Source: GCA-2720975 sp964467985 | GTDB lineage: Bacteria; Planctomycetota; UBA1135; GCA-002686595 | Reading direction: 5' to 3' | Length of the DNA: 64,000 nucleotides | NCBI GenBank assembly: GCA_964467985.1 | Contig: CAYXTP010000013.1 | Coordinates: forward strand, 1-64,000 | Shown: positions 8,494-16,621 of the stretch, one piece after another | Layout: every line of letters starts with the position of its first letter | How positions within the stretch are numbered: the first letter of the stretch is position 1 | Position numbers and translations under genes: made by a program | The notes under the pieces: model-generated | Told to the model about the DNA's origin: nothing | The model's database searches: none | Seen by the model: the letters and a program-made list of their open reading frames with translations, nothing else

Positions 8494-9416
8494 GAGGAAC
8501 CCGTCTCCAGCGACTTGGGATCCACCTCCCCGCCTCGCAATCCGTGCACGATGCCTAGCCCCTTGGCCAGGGCAGCGCGCCCGCGACCACGCAGCGCGCC
8601 GCTAAGGATGACAAGGGGCAGGGCCAACACATCGAAACAGATGAATGCGGTCCAACGCAGCGGGGTCCCGTGCGCGCGTAAGAAACGCAGCGTGTTACGG
8701 CTGTTCAAGTACTTCCGGCGCGGACTGTAGCCACCGCCCGTCGTGCTGGACGGCAGGTGCTCACAGGCCACTTCTCCAACACACAGGTTGTCCCGCTTGG
8801 CATCGGAGAGCCGTAGGCCCAGATCCACGTCCTCCATGTAGGCAAAGTAGCCCTCATCGAAGAGTCCGACGGATTGCGCCGCATCGCGGCTCATGAGCAA
8901 AGCGCAGCCCGGAACGTAGTCCACGCGCAGGGTGCGGCGGTAGCTGGGCCCATCGACACGCCCTTGACCGAGCAGGCTTGTCTGGTTGGGCCCAAAGCAC
9001 ACCGCACCGCCGGCGGCCCAAATGCGACGGCGGTCCCCTTGATGCAAGACCCGCGGACCAAGGGACCCCCAGGTGGGATTCGACTCCAAGAGCGCCGTCA
9101 AGAAGGCAGGGGTCTCCCGATCCATGCGTACATCGTTGTTGACGAAGAAGAGCGCTTGGGCCCCGCCCTCCAGGGCCGCACGCGCTCCTCGATTCGCCGC
9201 CCTGCCAAAGCCCTCGTTGGTCTCGTTGCAATGGATAGACAATCCGGGAAACCGGGCACGCACTGCGGCGAGAGAATCGTCGCGGGAACCGTTGTCCACG
9301 AACTGAATCCTCTCGGCGGCTAGGCCAGCCGCCAAGAGCGAGTCCAAGCACTCGAGGTTGGCCTGTCCACCGTTCCAGTTGACGACGATGGCGTGAGTCT
9401 GCTCGATCAGGGTCAT
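8481..9416 (-). CDS. Family 2 glycosyltransferase
   Basis: A 311-residue GT-A fold glycosyltransferase. The N terminus has the nucleotide-sugar site (IVVNWNGG, FVDNGSRDDS, NEGFGRAANRGA) and a metal-binding VNNDVRM in the DxD position. A later YMEDVDLGLRL segment fits the ED-acid motif of rhamnosyltransferase-like members. The C-terminal stretch has a probable membrane-associated segment. The start ATG overlaps the xseA stop (ATGA). Donor and acceptor cannot be told; cell-envelope glycan synthesis is the usual role. Confidence 0.85.
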   Translation of the reverse strand: MTLIEQTHAIVVNWNGGQANLECLDSLLAAGLAAERIQFVDNGSRDDSLAAVRARFPGLSIHCNETNEGFGRAANRGARAALEGGAQALFFVNNDVRMDRETPAFLTALLESNPTWGSLGPRVLHQGDRRRIWAAGGAVCFGPNQTSLLGQGRVDGPSYRRTLRVDYVPGCALLMSRDAAQSVGLFDEGYFAYMEDVDLGLRLSDAKRDNLCVGEVACEHLPSSTTGGGYSPRRKYLNSRNTLRFLRAHGTPLRWTAFICFDVLALPLVILSGALRGRGRAALAKGLGIVHGLRGGEVDPKSLETGSSWLW

Positions 9417-10807
9417 GAATCCATCGGCCCCTTCGCGGCAGACTGACTGCGGGTCACGGTACTTATCACAGAGCCCTGGGCAAGAACAGTCTCCAAGACG
9501 TCACCCGCTTGCACGCAATCGGAGTCCGTGAGGGGCGCCTCCCCTGCTTGGATTCGAGTGATGGAGTAACCGCGGCCCAGGACTGCGAATGGCGACACCG
9601 AAGAAAGAGAGCGCTGGGCCAGATCCAGAGCCTGAGTGCGGCGATCGAGGCATTGCAGTGCTGCGTGGCCCAGTTGGGGGCCGACCACATCGAGACGGCT
9701 GGCCAATCCCGCCACGCGCAGGGCGGGACTCTGAAGACTCAGCCGGCCCCGCACTCGGTCAACCGTTGCCCCGGCCGCCTGCAATCCTGAGCGCATGGCA
9801 AGCGCCAGGCGACGATCGCTCGACCCCAGAGAGCGTTCACGGTCCCCCAGAATCCACTCCGGACTGCTCAGGCAACGCGATCGCATGAGACGCCCAAGGG
9901 TCTGGGTGCGATCGTCCAATAGCCGCTCGAGAACCTGCTCCAAGTGCGCCGCCTGACCCTCGAGCGAACCCAGCAAGGCTTGTCGATCCGGAATAACGAC
10001 CTGGGCGGCGGCCGTTGGAGTATGGGCGTGATGGTCCGCGACCAAGTCGGCCAGGGAGGTGTCGGGCTCGTGCCCAATGCCAGTGATCACCGGCACGCTG
10101 CACTTCCAAATGGCCTGCGCCACGACCTCCTCATTGAACGCCCACAGGTCTTCGATGGATCCGCCCCCACGCACCATGCAGATCAACGCCACACCGGAGG
10201 CGTCCATGTTCTCGACTTGCCGGGCAATTTCCTGTGCCGCGTTGGATCCCTGCACCCGGGTGTGGGCCAAGCGCACTGGGTAGAGCGGCCAGCGCTCGGA
10301 GCGAGTGCGCAGGAAGTCGACGAACCCATCCGCGTCGCGACTGGTCACGAGGCCCACCATGCTGGGCAGTCGTGGCAGGGGGCGCTTGCGGTCAAACCAG
10401 CCTCGTTCACGCAGTCGGGCCTTGAGTCTCTCAAGCTCAGCCAGGCGCGCGCCCAATCCCCGTTTCTCGACGCGCTCCACCATCAGGCTGTAGGTCCCGC
10501 GGGGAGGGTAGATTTCGAGACTTCCGAAGCACACGACCTGGTCGCCGTCCTGCAGTGCCTGCCCCTTGAGAGCAGCGTCGACTCGACTGCGCCAAAGAGC
10601 ACACGAGATGACGGCGCCTCCTTCCTTGAGAGTGAAGTACAAGTGCCCGGATCCCGCACGCTTGATGCCGCTCACCTCGCCTTCGACGCCCACTCGGCCC
10701 CACTTGGCGAAGCGTTGCTTGAGCGCGTCGGTCAAACCGGACACGGTCAGCTGGGGGGGGCCTTTCGGAGTTTCGTCCTGGGGCGTGGGAGGGCTGATCT
10801 CAGTCAC
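9413..10807 (-). CDS. xseA: Exodeoxyribonuclease VII large subunit
   Basis: A 464-residue XseA. The N-terminal OB-fold region is clear (TVSGLTDALKQRFAKWG, VEGEVSGIKR, GHLYFTLKE), followed by the nuclease core with GLVTSRD, FNEEVVAQAI, PVITGIGHEPD and a helical coiled region before the C-terminal RGYSITR segment. The start is the GTG at 10807: GAGAAG lies upstream and similarity begins within 20 residues, whereas the frame is open another 91 codons without family similarity. The small subunit gene xseB is not adjacent. It is followed by the glycosyltransferase with a 4-base overlap. Confidence 0.92.
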   Translation of the reverse strand: MTEISPPTPQDETPKGPPQLTVSGLTDALKQRFAKWGRVGVEGEVSGIKRAGSGHLYFTLKEGGAVISCALWRSRVDAALKGQALQDGDQVVCFGSLEIYPPRGTYSLMVERVEKRGLGARLAELERLKARLRERGWFDRKRPLPRLPSMVGLVTSRDADGFVDFLRTRSERWPLYPVRLAHTRVQGSNAAQEIARQVENMDASGVALICMVRGGGSIEDLWAFNEEVVAQAIWKCSVPVITGIGHEPDTSLADLVADHHAHTPTAAAQVVIPDRQALLGSLEGQAAHLEQVLERLLDDRTQTLGRLMRSRCLSSPEWILGDRERSLGSSDRRLALAMRSGLQAAGATVDRVRGRLSLQSPALRVAGLASRLDVVGPQLGHAALQCLDRRTQALDLAQRSLSSVSPFAVLGRGYSITRIQAGEAPLTDSDCVQAGDVLETVLAQGSVISTVTRSQSAAKGPMDS

Positions 10808-10838
10808 TCCCAATTCTTCTCCGGCCGGAGGTCTCGGG

Positions 10839-12047
10839 TCAACCCTTGCCTGTAGCGGGAGGCGAGATCTCCTTCGGCTCACTGAGCCCGGGCAGGTTCT
10901 CGGCGCGCCAGACACTGGCTTTGGCACGGGGTAGGAAAATGCGATAGCGGCCCGCGAGAAAGGGTGCACGACGGCCATTGCGCACCTGAATGCCACCCTG
11001 CAGGTCCAGGCGCAGGCCCCCGCCGGGTTCGGCTTCGATGCGCAGACGGTCGGCAAAGAGACGTCGCACTTCACGCCCATCCCCGTCGCGTTCGATCAGT
11101 TGCACATCGTTCAGCGTGTTGTCCACGACACCCCCGAGCTCGACCAAACGCCAGCCGCCCAGTGGGGTCCCGGCGGCGCGCAAGAGTCCATCCAGGCGTT
11201 GGCGCAGAGGTCGCAGTTGCCATAGACCGTCATCTTGGCTCTTCAGCAGGTCCTGTTCGCTGATCAATTCTGGCACGAGCTCGACCCACGGCTCGGGGTT
11301 GAGATCCGGCAAGTGAATGCGCCGCACGCCCGTTCGTTGTAAACCATCCGCGCCCACGGGACCGAAGGGGATCTTGACCCCCGCGTGACGTTCATAACCC
11401 TCCTCAAAGACCAGGGTCACGCCGAAGCCAGCTCGGCTCACTTCCAAACGCAGTCGTTCAGAAACGAGCGATCCCACGGGTCGACCGCGTTCATCCAGCA
11501 GACGCACCACAACGGGCCCGCACCAGCCCGCTTGGATGAGTCCGACCTCCAGCACGTCCATGCTGAGCACCTGCTCCGACACGAGCAGCGCATTCAGCGC
11601 CCGCATCAACTGGCGTCGGCGATCGGCACCGATTTCGGCTTCGGATTCAGGGCGAGGCAAAACACCATCGACCGGAACTCGCTCGATAACGGCGTCGGCG
11701 AGGAACCCAGGGCGCTCCGGTACCTGCTCGATCGGCACGTGAGACAGGGCGCGCAGAAACTCCACCCACTCGCGCTCACGTTGAACCGTACGCGCCCGTT
11801 CATCGGCCAACTGCTGTTCCAGCTCGGCAATGCGCGAGCGCAGGCGTTGCAGCTCGTCGACGGCGGGCGGGAGCATCTCGGGGGCACCCTGCATGGACTC
11901 GGCATTGGGCGTCGTACCAACCGGAACAATGGGAGAATCCTGGCCAGTCCCGAGTGGACTCCCGCCGGAGGCACGAACGTCACCGCATGCGACCAACGCC
12001 ATCAGCGCACCGACGACAATCGCCAGAGACCATCCCATGCGAACCAT
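10839..12047 (-). CDS. Probable lipoprotein with coiled coil, unknown function
   Basis: A 402-residue protein that I do not recognise. From the ATG at 12047 it has a signal peptide with a lipobox-like LVAC near residue 20, a proline/glycine-rich linker, a coiled coil at about 58-95 (ELQRLRSRIAELEQQLADERAR), and a mixed C-terminal domain of about 280 residues. The ATG shares one base with the TGA stop of the preceding gene, which suggests translational coupling. The two genes are probably one envelope unit. A planctomycete-type uncharacterised family is the best description. Confidence 0.6.
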   Translation of the reverse strand: MVRMGWSLAIVVGALMALVACGDVRASGGSPLGTGQDSPIVPVGTTPNAESMQGAPEMLPPAVDELQRLRSRIAELEQQLADERARTVQREREWVEFLRALSHVPIEQVPERPGFLADAVIERVPVDGVLPRPESEAEIGADRRRQLMRALNALLVSEQVLSMDVLEVGLIQAGWCGPVVVRLLDERGRPVGSLVSERLRLEVSRAGFGVTLVFEEGYERHAGVKIPFGPVGADGLQRTGVRRIHLPDLNPEPWVELVPELISEQDLLKSQDDGLWQLRPLRQRLDGLLRAAGTPLGGWRLVELGGVVDNTLNDVQLIERDGDGREVRRLFADRLRIEAEPGGGLRLDLQGGIQVRNGRRAPFLAGRYRIFLPRAKASVWRAENLPGLSEPKEISPPATGKG

Positions 12048-12682
12048 CACAGATGCCCTCCGACGCTGTACAAACCCAACTCGCCTAGACGCTGCCAAGG
12101 TGCTCCAGCGGTGCGCGACAATTCAAAGCTGTCCAGCCCCAGCAAGCCCTCGAGTTGCACGCTCGCTCCCGGCTCGGGGCCCCACAGGATCACGTCGGTG
12201 GGAGTCGACCCGAGGGATCGCATCCTCGGTTCCAAGAGGGGCAAAAGCGGGTGATGCGCAACGCCGCTCGCGGACACCAAGGGCTTCAGATCGGAGTTCC
12301 CCTCGCCTACCAAGCGCAGGCCGTGCGGGTCCAAGTCCCTGGGTGCTGCGTCCTTGAGCAAGACGCGCAGTCGCCAGGGCTGACCTGCGGGCAGGTCGAA
12401 GGCCTGTGCGAGGGCCAGGCCGTCTTGCGCCTGGCGATTGGCGTCGAAGTGCAGCGCAGCAAGCTCCGCCACGAATTGCCCCTTGCCCCCAGCGAGGTCC
12501 AGCGAACCGGTCCAAACCGTGACCGGGTCCGCAGCGCGCTCGGTGGGTGCCGAGGGGCGTTCACCACTTGGGTCCCGGTGTTGAGAACGGGCGACTAGAA
12601 CCCCGAGAACCAGCACCAGCAGGGGGACCAGAAGTAGCGCGGGGCCACTACCGGCCTGGTGATTCGGGGAACTGGGTCTCAT
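12047..12682 (-). CDS. Membrane-anchored protein of unknown function
   Basis: A 211-residue protein with one N-terminal hydrophobic segment (about residues 15-31, ALLLVPLLVLVLGVLVA) and an extracytoplasmic domain with no recognised motif. It resembles no family I know. It is directly upstream of, and overlaps by one base, the coiled-coil lipoprotein gene, so the two products may act together at the membrane. Confidence 0.55.
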   Translation of the reverse strand: MRPSSPNHQAGSGPALLLVPLLVLVLGVLVARSQHRDPSGERPSAPTERAADPVTVWTGSLDLAGGKGQFVAELAALHFDANRQAQDGLALAQAFDLPAGQPWRLRVLLKDAAPRDLDPHGLRLVGEGNSDLKPLVSASGVAHHPLLPLLEPRMRSLGSTPTDVILWGPEPGASVQLEGLLGLDSFELSRTAGAPWQRLGELGLYSVGGHL

Positions 12683-12729
12683 GGCGCACAGGAGGGAGCG
12701 ACTGGCCCCGGGTCACAGACGAACGAGAG

Positions 12730-13548
12730 CTAGTCTTCCTCGTCCCAATCTCGCTTTTTGTTCTTGTTCCACCAGTGGCGCCATTCACTGGGCTTGCGCT
12801 CATCGTGGCCAGACAGCGCTTGCAAGGTCGTGATCATCGGAGCTGCGATGGCGTCGTAGCGCTGCCTGGCGATCGTGTCCAGGGGATCTGATTCCTTGCT
12901 ATTGTGAACCGATGTCAGCGTCTTGAGGAGCTCCTCGAAGATCTTCTTGCGTTCCTTGGACTTCAGGTGGACGTAGTTGCCCAGTGCTTCGGCCGTCGCG
13001 CCTTGAATCGCGGGACTCTTGTCTTTGATCAAGTCCGTGAGCACCTTGATCGACTTCACGTCCTTGGTCTTCCCCAGGGCCAGGATCAATTGGCGTTGAA
13101 GGGGCATGTCCTTGCGGTGAGTTTTGTGTCCGATCCAGCCAGCGATCGGCTTGGCGCTCTCCGGGCCCATTTCGCCCATGGCCACAGCGGCCGCCATGAA
13201 CAGCTTGTTCTGACGCACACCGTCCTTCTCCTGACGCTTCTGCTTGAAGCAGTCGGACAGGCCCTTGACGATGTAGCCGCGGTCCTTCAACCCGCTCTTG
13301 GGGAACTCGGCTAGCAGCTCGTCCACCACAGCCACCGCCTCGTTGTCTTCCTTGCCGCGCTTGCCGGCATGTCCCTTCAAGCGCTCCAGGATCTCCTTGA
13401 CTTCGGGCCGCTTGTCAGGCTTTTCCTTCTCATCTTCGTCGTCCTGAAAGCGATGAATGGTGAATTCATGGGACATGACCGCGGCCGGAGCGGGGGTCAG
13501 GGGCTGGACGGCGAGGGAGAGCAAGAGGGTGCAAATCATGGGAGGCAA
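12730..13548 (-). CDS. Secreted HEAT-repeat protein
   Basis: A 272-residue protein with an N-terminal signal peptide (either ATG, at 13548 or 13539, fits), a strongly charged segment (DDEDEKEKPDKRPE at about 36-49) and HEAT-like alpha-helical repeats from about residue 100 to 240, such as LQRQLILALGKTKDVKSIKV and IQGATAEALGNYV. It ends in a tryptophan- and lysine-rich tail (WRHWWNKNKKRDW). The same WRxWW-K tail occurs in the HEAT protein at 54016-55200. No enzymatic motif is seen; a scaffold role is possible. Confidence 0.65.
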   Translation of the reverse strand: MPPMICTLLLSLAVQPLTPAPAAVMSHEFTIHRFQDDEDEKEKPDKRPEVKEILERLKGHAGKRGKEDNEAVAVVDELLAEFPKSGLKDRGYIVKGLSDCFKQKRQEKDGVRQNKLFMAAAVAMGEMGPESAKPIAGWIGHKTHRKDMPLQRQLILALGKTKDVKSIKVLTDLIKDKSPAIQGATAEALGNYVHLKSKERKKIFEELLKTLTSVHNSKESDPLDTIARQRYDAIAAPMITTLQALSGHDERKPSEWRHWWNKNKKRDWDEED

Positions 13549-13692
13549 GGGTCGGGGGTGTGCGGAGCAGAGGCTAGCCTAGCACCTCGGACCCCGGGCA
13601 CCCTAGGCGTGAAAAGGGCGAAGGGGTCGGTGCATGGCTATGTAGGTAGTGCCGGGGGGATCTCCCACCTACCCATTGCTTCTACAGAGGCC

Positions 13693-15117
13693 TTACGAGG
13701 GCGTCTCGGTAGCTGAAGGATGCAGGTGCACGCCGAACCCCGATCCCCCGAGCCCAAGACCGGCAGCCAGACCGGCACCCTTCACCAGGGTCTCTTGCTC
13801 CTCACGCGAGGCGTCCGATGACCAGGTGATTCCCCCACCCACGTGGAAGGACACCTGCCCCTGTCCAGACTGCCGAGGACGAGCGCGCCACCGCAGAGTG
13901 CGAATCAGAATATTGAAGCGCGCCTCACCGCGAGCATCCAGAAATCCGAGGGAACCGCAGAAAACACCGCGTCCCTGCTCTTCGAGTTCCGCGATCACCT
14001 CCATGCTGCGCAACTTGGGAGCACCGGTGATCGATCCACCCGGAAAGAGCGAGGCCAGGGCGTCGAAGCCATCCAAGCCCGGGCGCAGGGTCCCGCAGAC
14101 GTCCGCGGCCAAGTGATGCACGGAGGGGTAGCTCTCCAGCACGGGAAACTCGGGCACGCGCACGCTACCGGGAACGCATACGCGGGCGAGATCGTTGCGC
14201 TCGAGATCGACGATCATGGCCAACTCGGCGCGGTCCTTGTCGCTGTTGAGCAGACTCTCGGCCAGCGCACGATCCTGCTTGGCATCGCGCGCACGTCCCA
14301 CGGTGCCCTTGATCGGTCGAGTGCGGACGGCCGGGCCGGAGACTTCCAGGAGGAGTTCGGGGGAGGCTGAGAGGATCGAGTGCTCGCCCCCATCTGACTC
14401 GGCCCAGGCGAGGAAACCCATGTACGGGGCTGGATTGACTCGGCGGAGGGACAGGTACAAGTCCACAGGATGTCCCTCGGTGGAGCCCGTGAATCGGTGG
14501 GCCAGGTTGGCTTGGTAGATTTCACCCTCTGCGATCAGCGAGCGAGCGGTCTCGATGCGTTGCGCGTGCATTTCAGGGGAACAGTGACGTGTGAGTTCAC
14601 CCACTCCACCTGCAGTCCCAGCGCGAGATGCGGCGTTCAACAACTCGGTGACTTCAGCACGCCGTTGACGCCGATCGGACCTCCCATCCTCCGGGTGCAT
14701 CACATCCCCCAATACCAACCAGCTCTTGTCCTGGGCGTGATCGAACACGATGAAATCCGTGTACAGCCCCCCCACAATCGGCGGCGTGCCCCAGGGGCCG
14801 GGCGGCAAGCGCAGGTCTTTGCCGTTCACGCCGAGGTCATAGGTCAGTGCGCCGATGAACCCGCCCTTGAACGGCCCTGGAGCCTTCATCACAGGCTGCA
14901 AGCTGGAGGCCGCGACGCGCAGTTCTTCGAAATCACGGGGCAGCGGACCGCGAAGGGGGTCGAAGGCAATCCACGAGAAGTTCCTCGGGTGGCCGGCAGC
15001 GCTGTCCAAGGCCACCAAACCACGTCGAGAACGTAAGGCGCTCAATGACCGGGGCAGATCCAATTCCCCGGGCAGAGGAGTGATCGAGGCTTCGACGGGG
15101 CGAGTTTCCACGTGCAC
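13693..15117 (-). CDS. pabB: Aminodeoxychorismate synthase component I
   Basis: A 474-residue chorismate-binding enzyme that makes 4-amino-4-deoxychorismate for folate. Family landmarks are GEIYQANLAHRF, the PIKGTVGRARD segment, LLNSDKDRAELAMIVDLERNDL, SYPSVHHL, FPGGSITGAPK, and GRGVFCGSLGF. The N-terminal 120 residues match PabB/TrpE N-terminal domains. A PabB rather than TrpE call rests on the PIKGT lysine and the short N terminus. No pabA or pabC is adjacent. Transcription diverges from the MFS gene across 96 bases. Confidence 0.9.
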   Translation of the reverse strand: MHVETRPVEASITPLPGELDLPRSLSALRSRRGLVALDSAAGHPRNFSWIAFDPLRGPLPRDFEELRVAASSLQPVMKAPGPFKGGFIGALTYDLGVNGKDLRLPPGPWGTPPIVGGLYTDFIVFDHAQDKSWLVLGDVMHPEDGRSDRRQRRAEVTELLNAASRAGTAGGVGELTRHCSPEMHAQRIETARSLIAEGEIYQANLAHRFTGSTEGHPVDLYLSLRRVNPAPYMGFLAWAESDGGEHSILSASPELLLEVSGPAVRTRPIKGTVGRARDAKQDRALAESLLNSDKDRAELAMIVDLERNDLARVCVPGSVRVPEFPVLESYPSVHHLAADVCGTLRPGLDGFDALASLFPGGSITGAPKLRSMEVIAELEEQGRGVFCGSLGFLDARGEARFNILIRTLRWRARPRQSGQGQVSFHVGGGITWSSDASREEQETLVKGAGLAAGLGLGGSGFGVHLHPSATETPS

Positions 15118-15213
15118 AGGCTAGTAGGTCGGGGGCAGGCAGGGGAATCTCCTCCTCCATGTGGGCCGTCCCTCTGGGCTTGAAGGCCCAACGAGCGTAC
15201 AACCTCACCACCC

Positions 15214-16515
15214 ATGACCAAGCGCAAGTCCATCCTCTCTGTCGCATTCCTGACCGTGTTCCTCGACATGGTCGGTTTCTCCGTCATCTTCCCCTTGTTC
15301 CCGAGCCTGCTGGAACACTACTTCGAATTGGAAGGCCCAGACGGGTTGGTGGGCCAACTGCGCTCCGCCCTGGGCACCATGGCCGAAGGGGAGTGGGCTG
15401 TGACCACTCTCTTTGGAGGGCTACTCGGGTCTCTGTACGCAGTCTTGCAGTTCTTGGCTGCGCCGATCTGGGGAGCCGCATCGGATCGCCACGGACGCCG
15501 CAAGATCTTGTTGCTGACCCTGGCTGGCACCGCTCTCTCCTACGTGGGCTGGGTGTTCGCCGGGTCCTTCGCACTGCTTGTGCTCGCTCGCGCGGTGGGC
15601 GGCATCATGGCCGGCAACATCAGCACAGTCTCAGCCGCGATCGCCGACACCCACTCGGGCCCCGAGCGCGCCAAGGGCATGGGCATGCTGGGTGCGGGAA
15701 TCGGGCTGGGTTTTGTCGTGGGCCCAGCAATTGGCGGTCTGCTGGCCGATTGGTCCGCAGGGCTTCAGTGGAACGGGTCGGGATGGGGACTGAATCCCTT
15801 CAGCGGTTGCGCAGCGGTGGCCCTGGTCCTGGCCCTGTTCAACTTGGTCTTCGCCCTGCGCTCCTTCCCGGAGACACACCCGGCCGAAGCACGCCAAGGC
15901 CGGAGTCGGGGAGAAGAGGGTGGCCGGACCCTGCACCCCTTCGCGGCCCTGAAGCAACTGGATGTACCTGGAATGCGCCGGGCGAACCGCTCCTATTTCC
16001 TCTATTCGGTGGCCTTCGCCGCAATGGAGTTCACCCTGCCGTTCCTGGTGGCGGACCGATTCGGCTTTGGCCCCATGTCCATCGCCAAGATGTTCGTGTT
16101 CATCGGTCTCACTTTGGCCCTGGTCCAAGGCGGGCTTGTGCGCAGGCTGGTTCCGCGCTTGGGGGAGGTGCGCCTGACAGCCCTGGGCATGGGCCTGACG
16201 ATACCCGCTCTTGTGATGGTCGGCCTGACCCACTCCGTGTTCTGGCTGTACGTCGGTCTCGGTCTGTTGGCCGCAGGCAGCGCGGCCGTGATGCCTAGCC
16301 TTTCGGCCTTGGTCTCTCGTTACTGTCCGCCGGACCGTCAGGGAGTGGCCATGGGCATCTTTCGCTCGATGGGCTCACTGGCCCGGGCCCTCGGGCCGAT
16401 TCTCGGCGGACTGGTCTATTGGAAATTGGGAGACCAGGTGCCCTACCCGCTGGCCGCCGCCTTCATTCTGCTACCGCTACTCATCGCCCGCACCCTGCCC
16501 CAACCTACAGAGTAG
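15214..16515 (+). CDS. Major facilitator superfamily transporter, TetA-like
   Basis: A 433-residue MFS protein with about twelve hydrophobic segments. The N-terminal half carries FLDMVGFSVIFPLFP, GLLGSLYAVLQF, and the loop 2-3 motif GAASDRHGRRKIL that marks drug-proton antiporters. The C-terminal half carries GIFRSMGSLARALGPILGG. It resembles TetA-type efflux permeases, but the substrate cannot be read from sequence. An insertion of about 30 residues (FELEGPDGLVGQLRSALG) sits between the first two membrane segments. It is convergent with dnaK. Confidence 0.85.
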   Translation: MTKRKSILSVAFLTVFLDMVGFSVIFPLFPSLLEHYFELEGPDGLVGQLRSALGTMAEGEWAVTTLFGGLLGSLYAVLQFLAAPIWGAASDRHGRRKILLLTLAGTALSYVGWVFAGSFALLVLARAVGGIMAGNISTVSAAIADTHSGPERAKGMGMLGAGIGLGFVVGPAIGGLLADWSAGLQWNGSGWGLNPFSGCAAVALVLALFNLVFALRSFPETHPAEARQGRSRGEEGGRTLHPFAALKQLDVPGMRRANRSYFLYSVAFAAMEFTLPFLVADRFGFGPMSIAKMFVFIGLTLALVQGGLVRRLVPRLGEVRLTALGMGLTIPALVMVGLTHSVFWLYVGLGLLAAGSAAVMPSLSALVSRYCPPDRQGVAMGIFRSMGSLARALGPILGGLVYWKLGDQVPYPLAAAFILLPLLIARTLPQPTE

Positions 16516-16535
16516 GAGGGGGCCTACAAACGTCA

Positions 16536-16571
16536 GCGAGCCCGACCTACCGCAAGGCAGACCGGGCTCGC
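16536..16571. terminator. Convergent hairpin between the MFS gene and dnaK
   Basis: A 9-bp perfect stem (GCGAGCCCG with CGGGCTCGC) and an 18-base loop lies 20 bases after the MFS stop. No long T-run follows, so termination could depend on Rho; its position between convergent genes supports a bidirectional terminator. Confidence 0.55.
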
Positions 16572-16584
16572 ACGTGTGACTTGA

Positions 16585-16621
16585 AGCCGGCCGGGTGCTT
16601 TCCCGTCCGACTCCGCCGGCT
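16585..16621 (-). terminator. Hairpin at the dnaK stop
   Basis: An outer 7-bp stem (AGCCGGC with GCCGGCT) with an inner CGGG/CCCG pair. Its last base falls in the dnaK TGA stop. No T-run follows. It forms a second barrier next to the 16536-16571 hairpin and may protect the dnaK transcript end. Confidence 0.4.
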
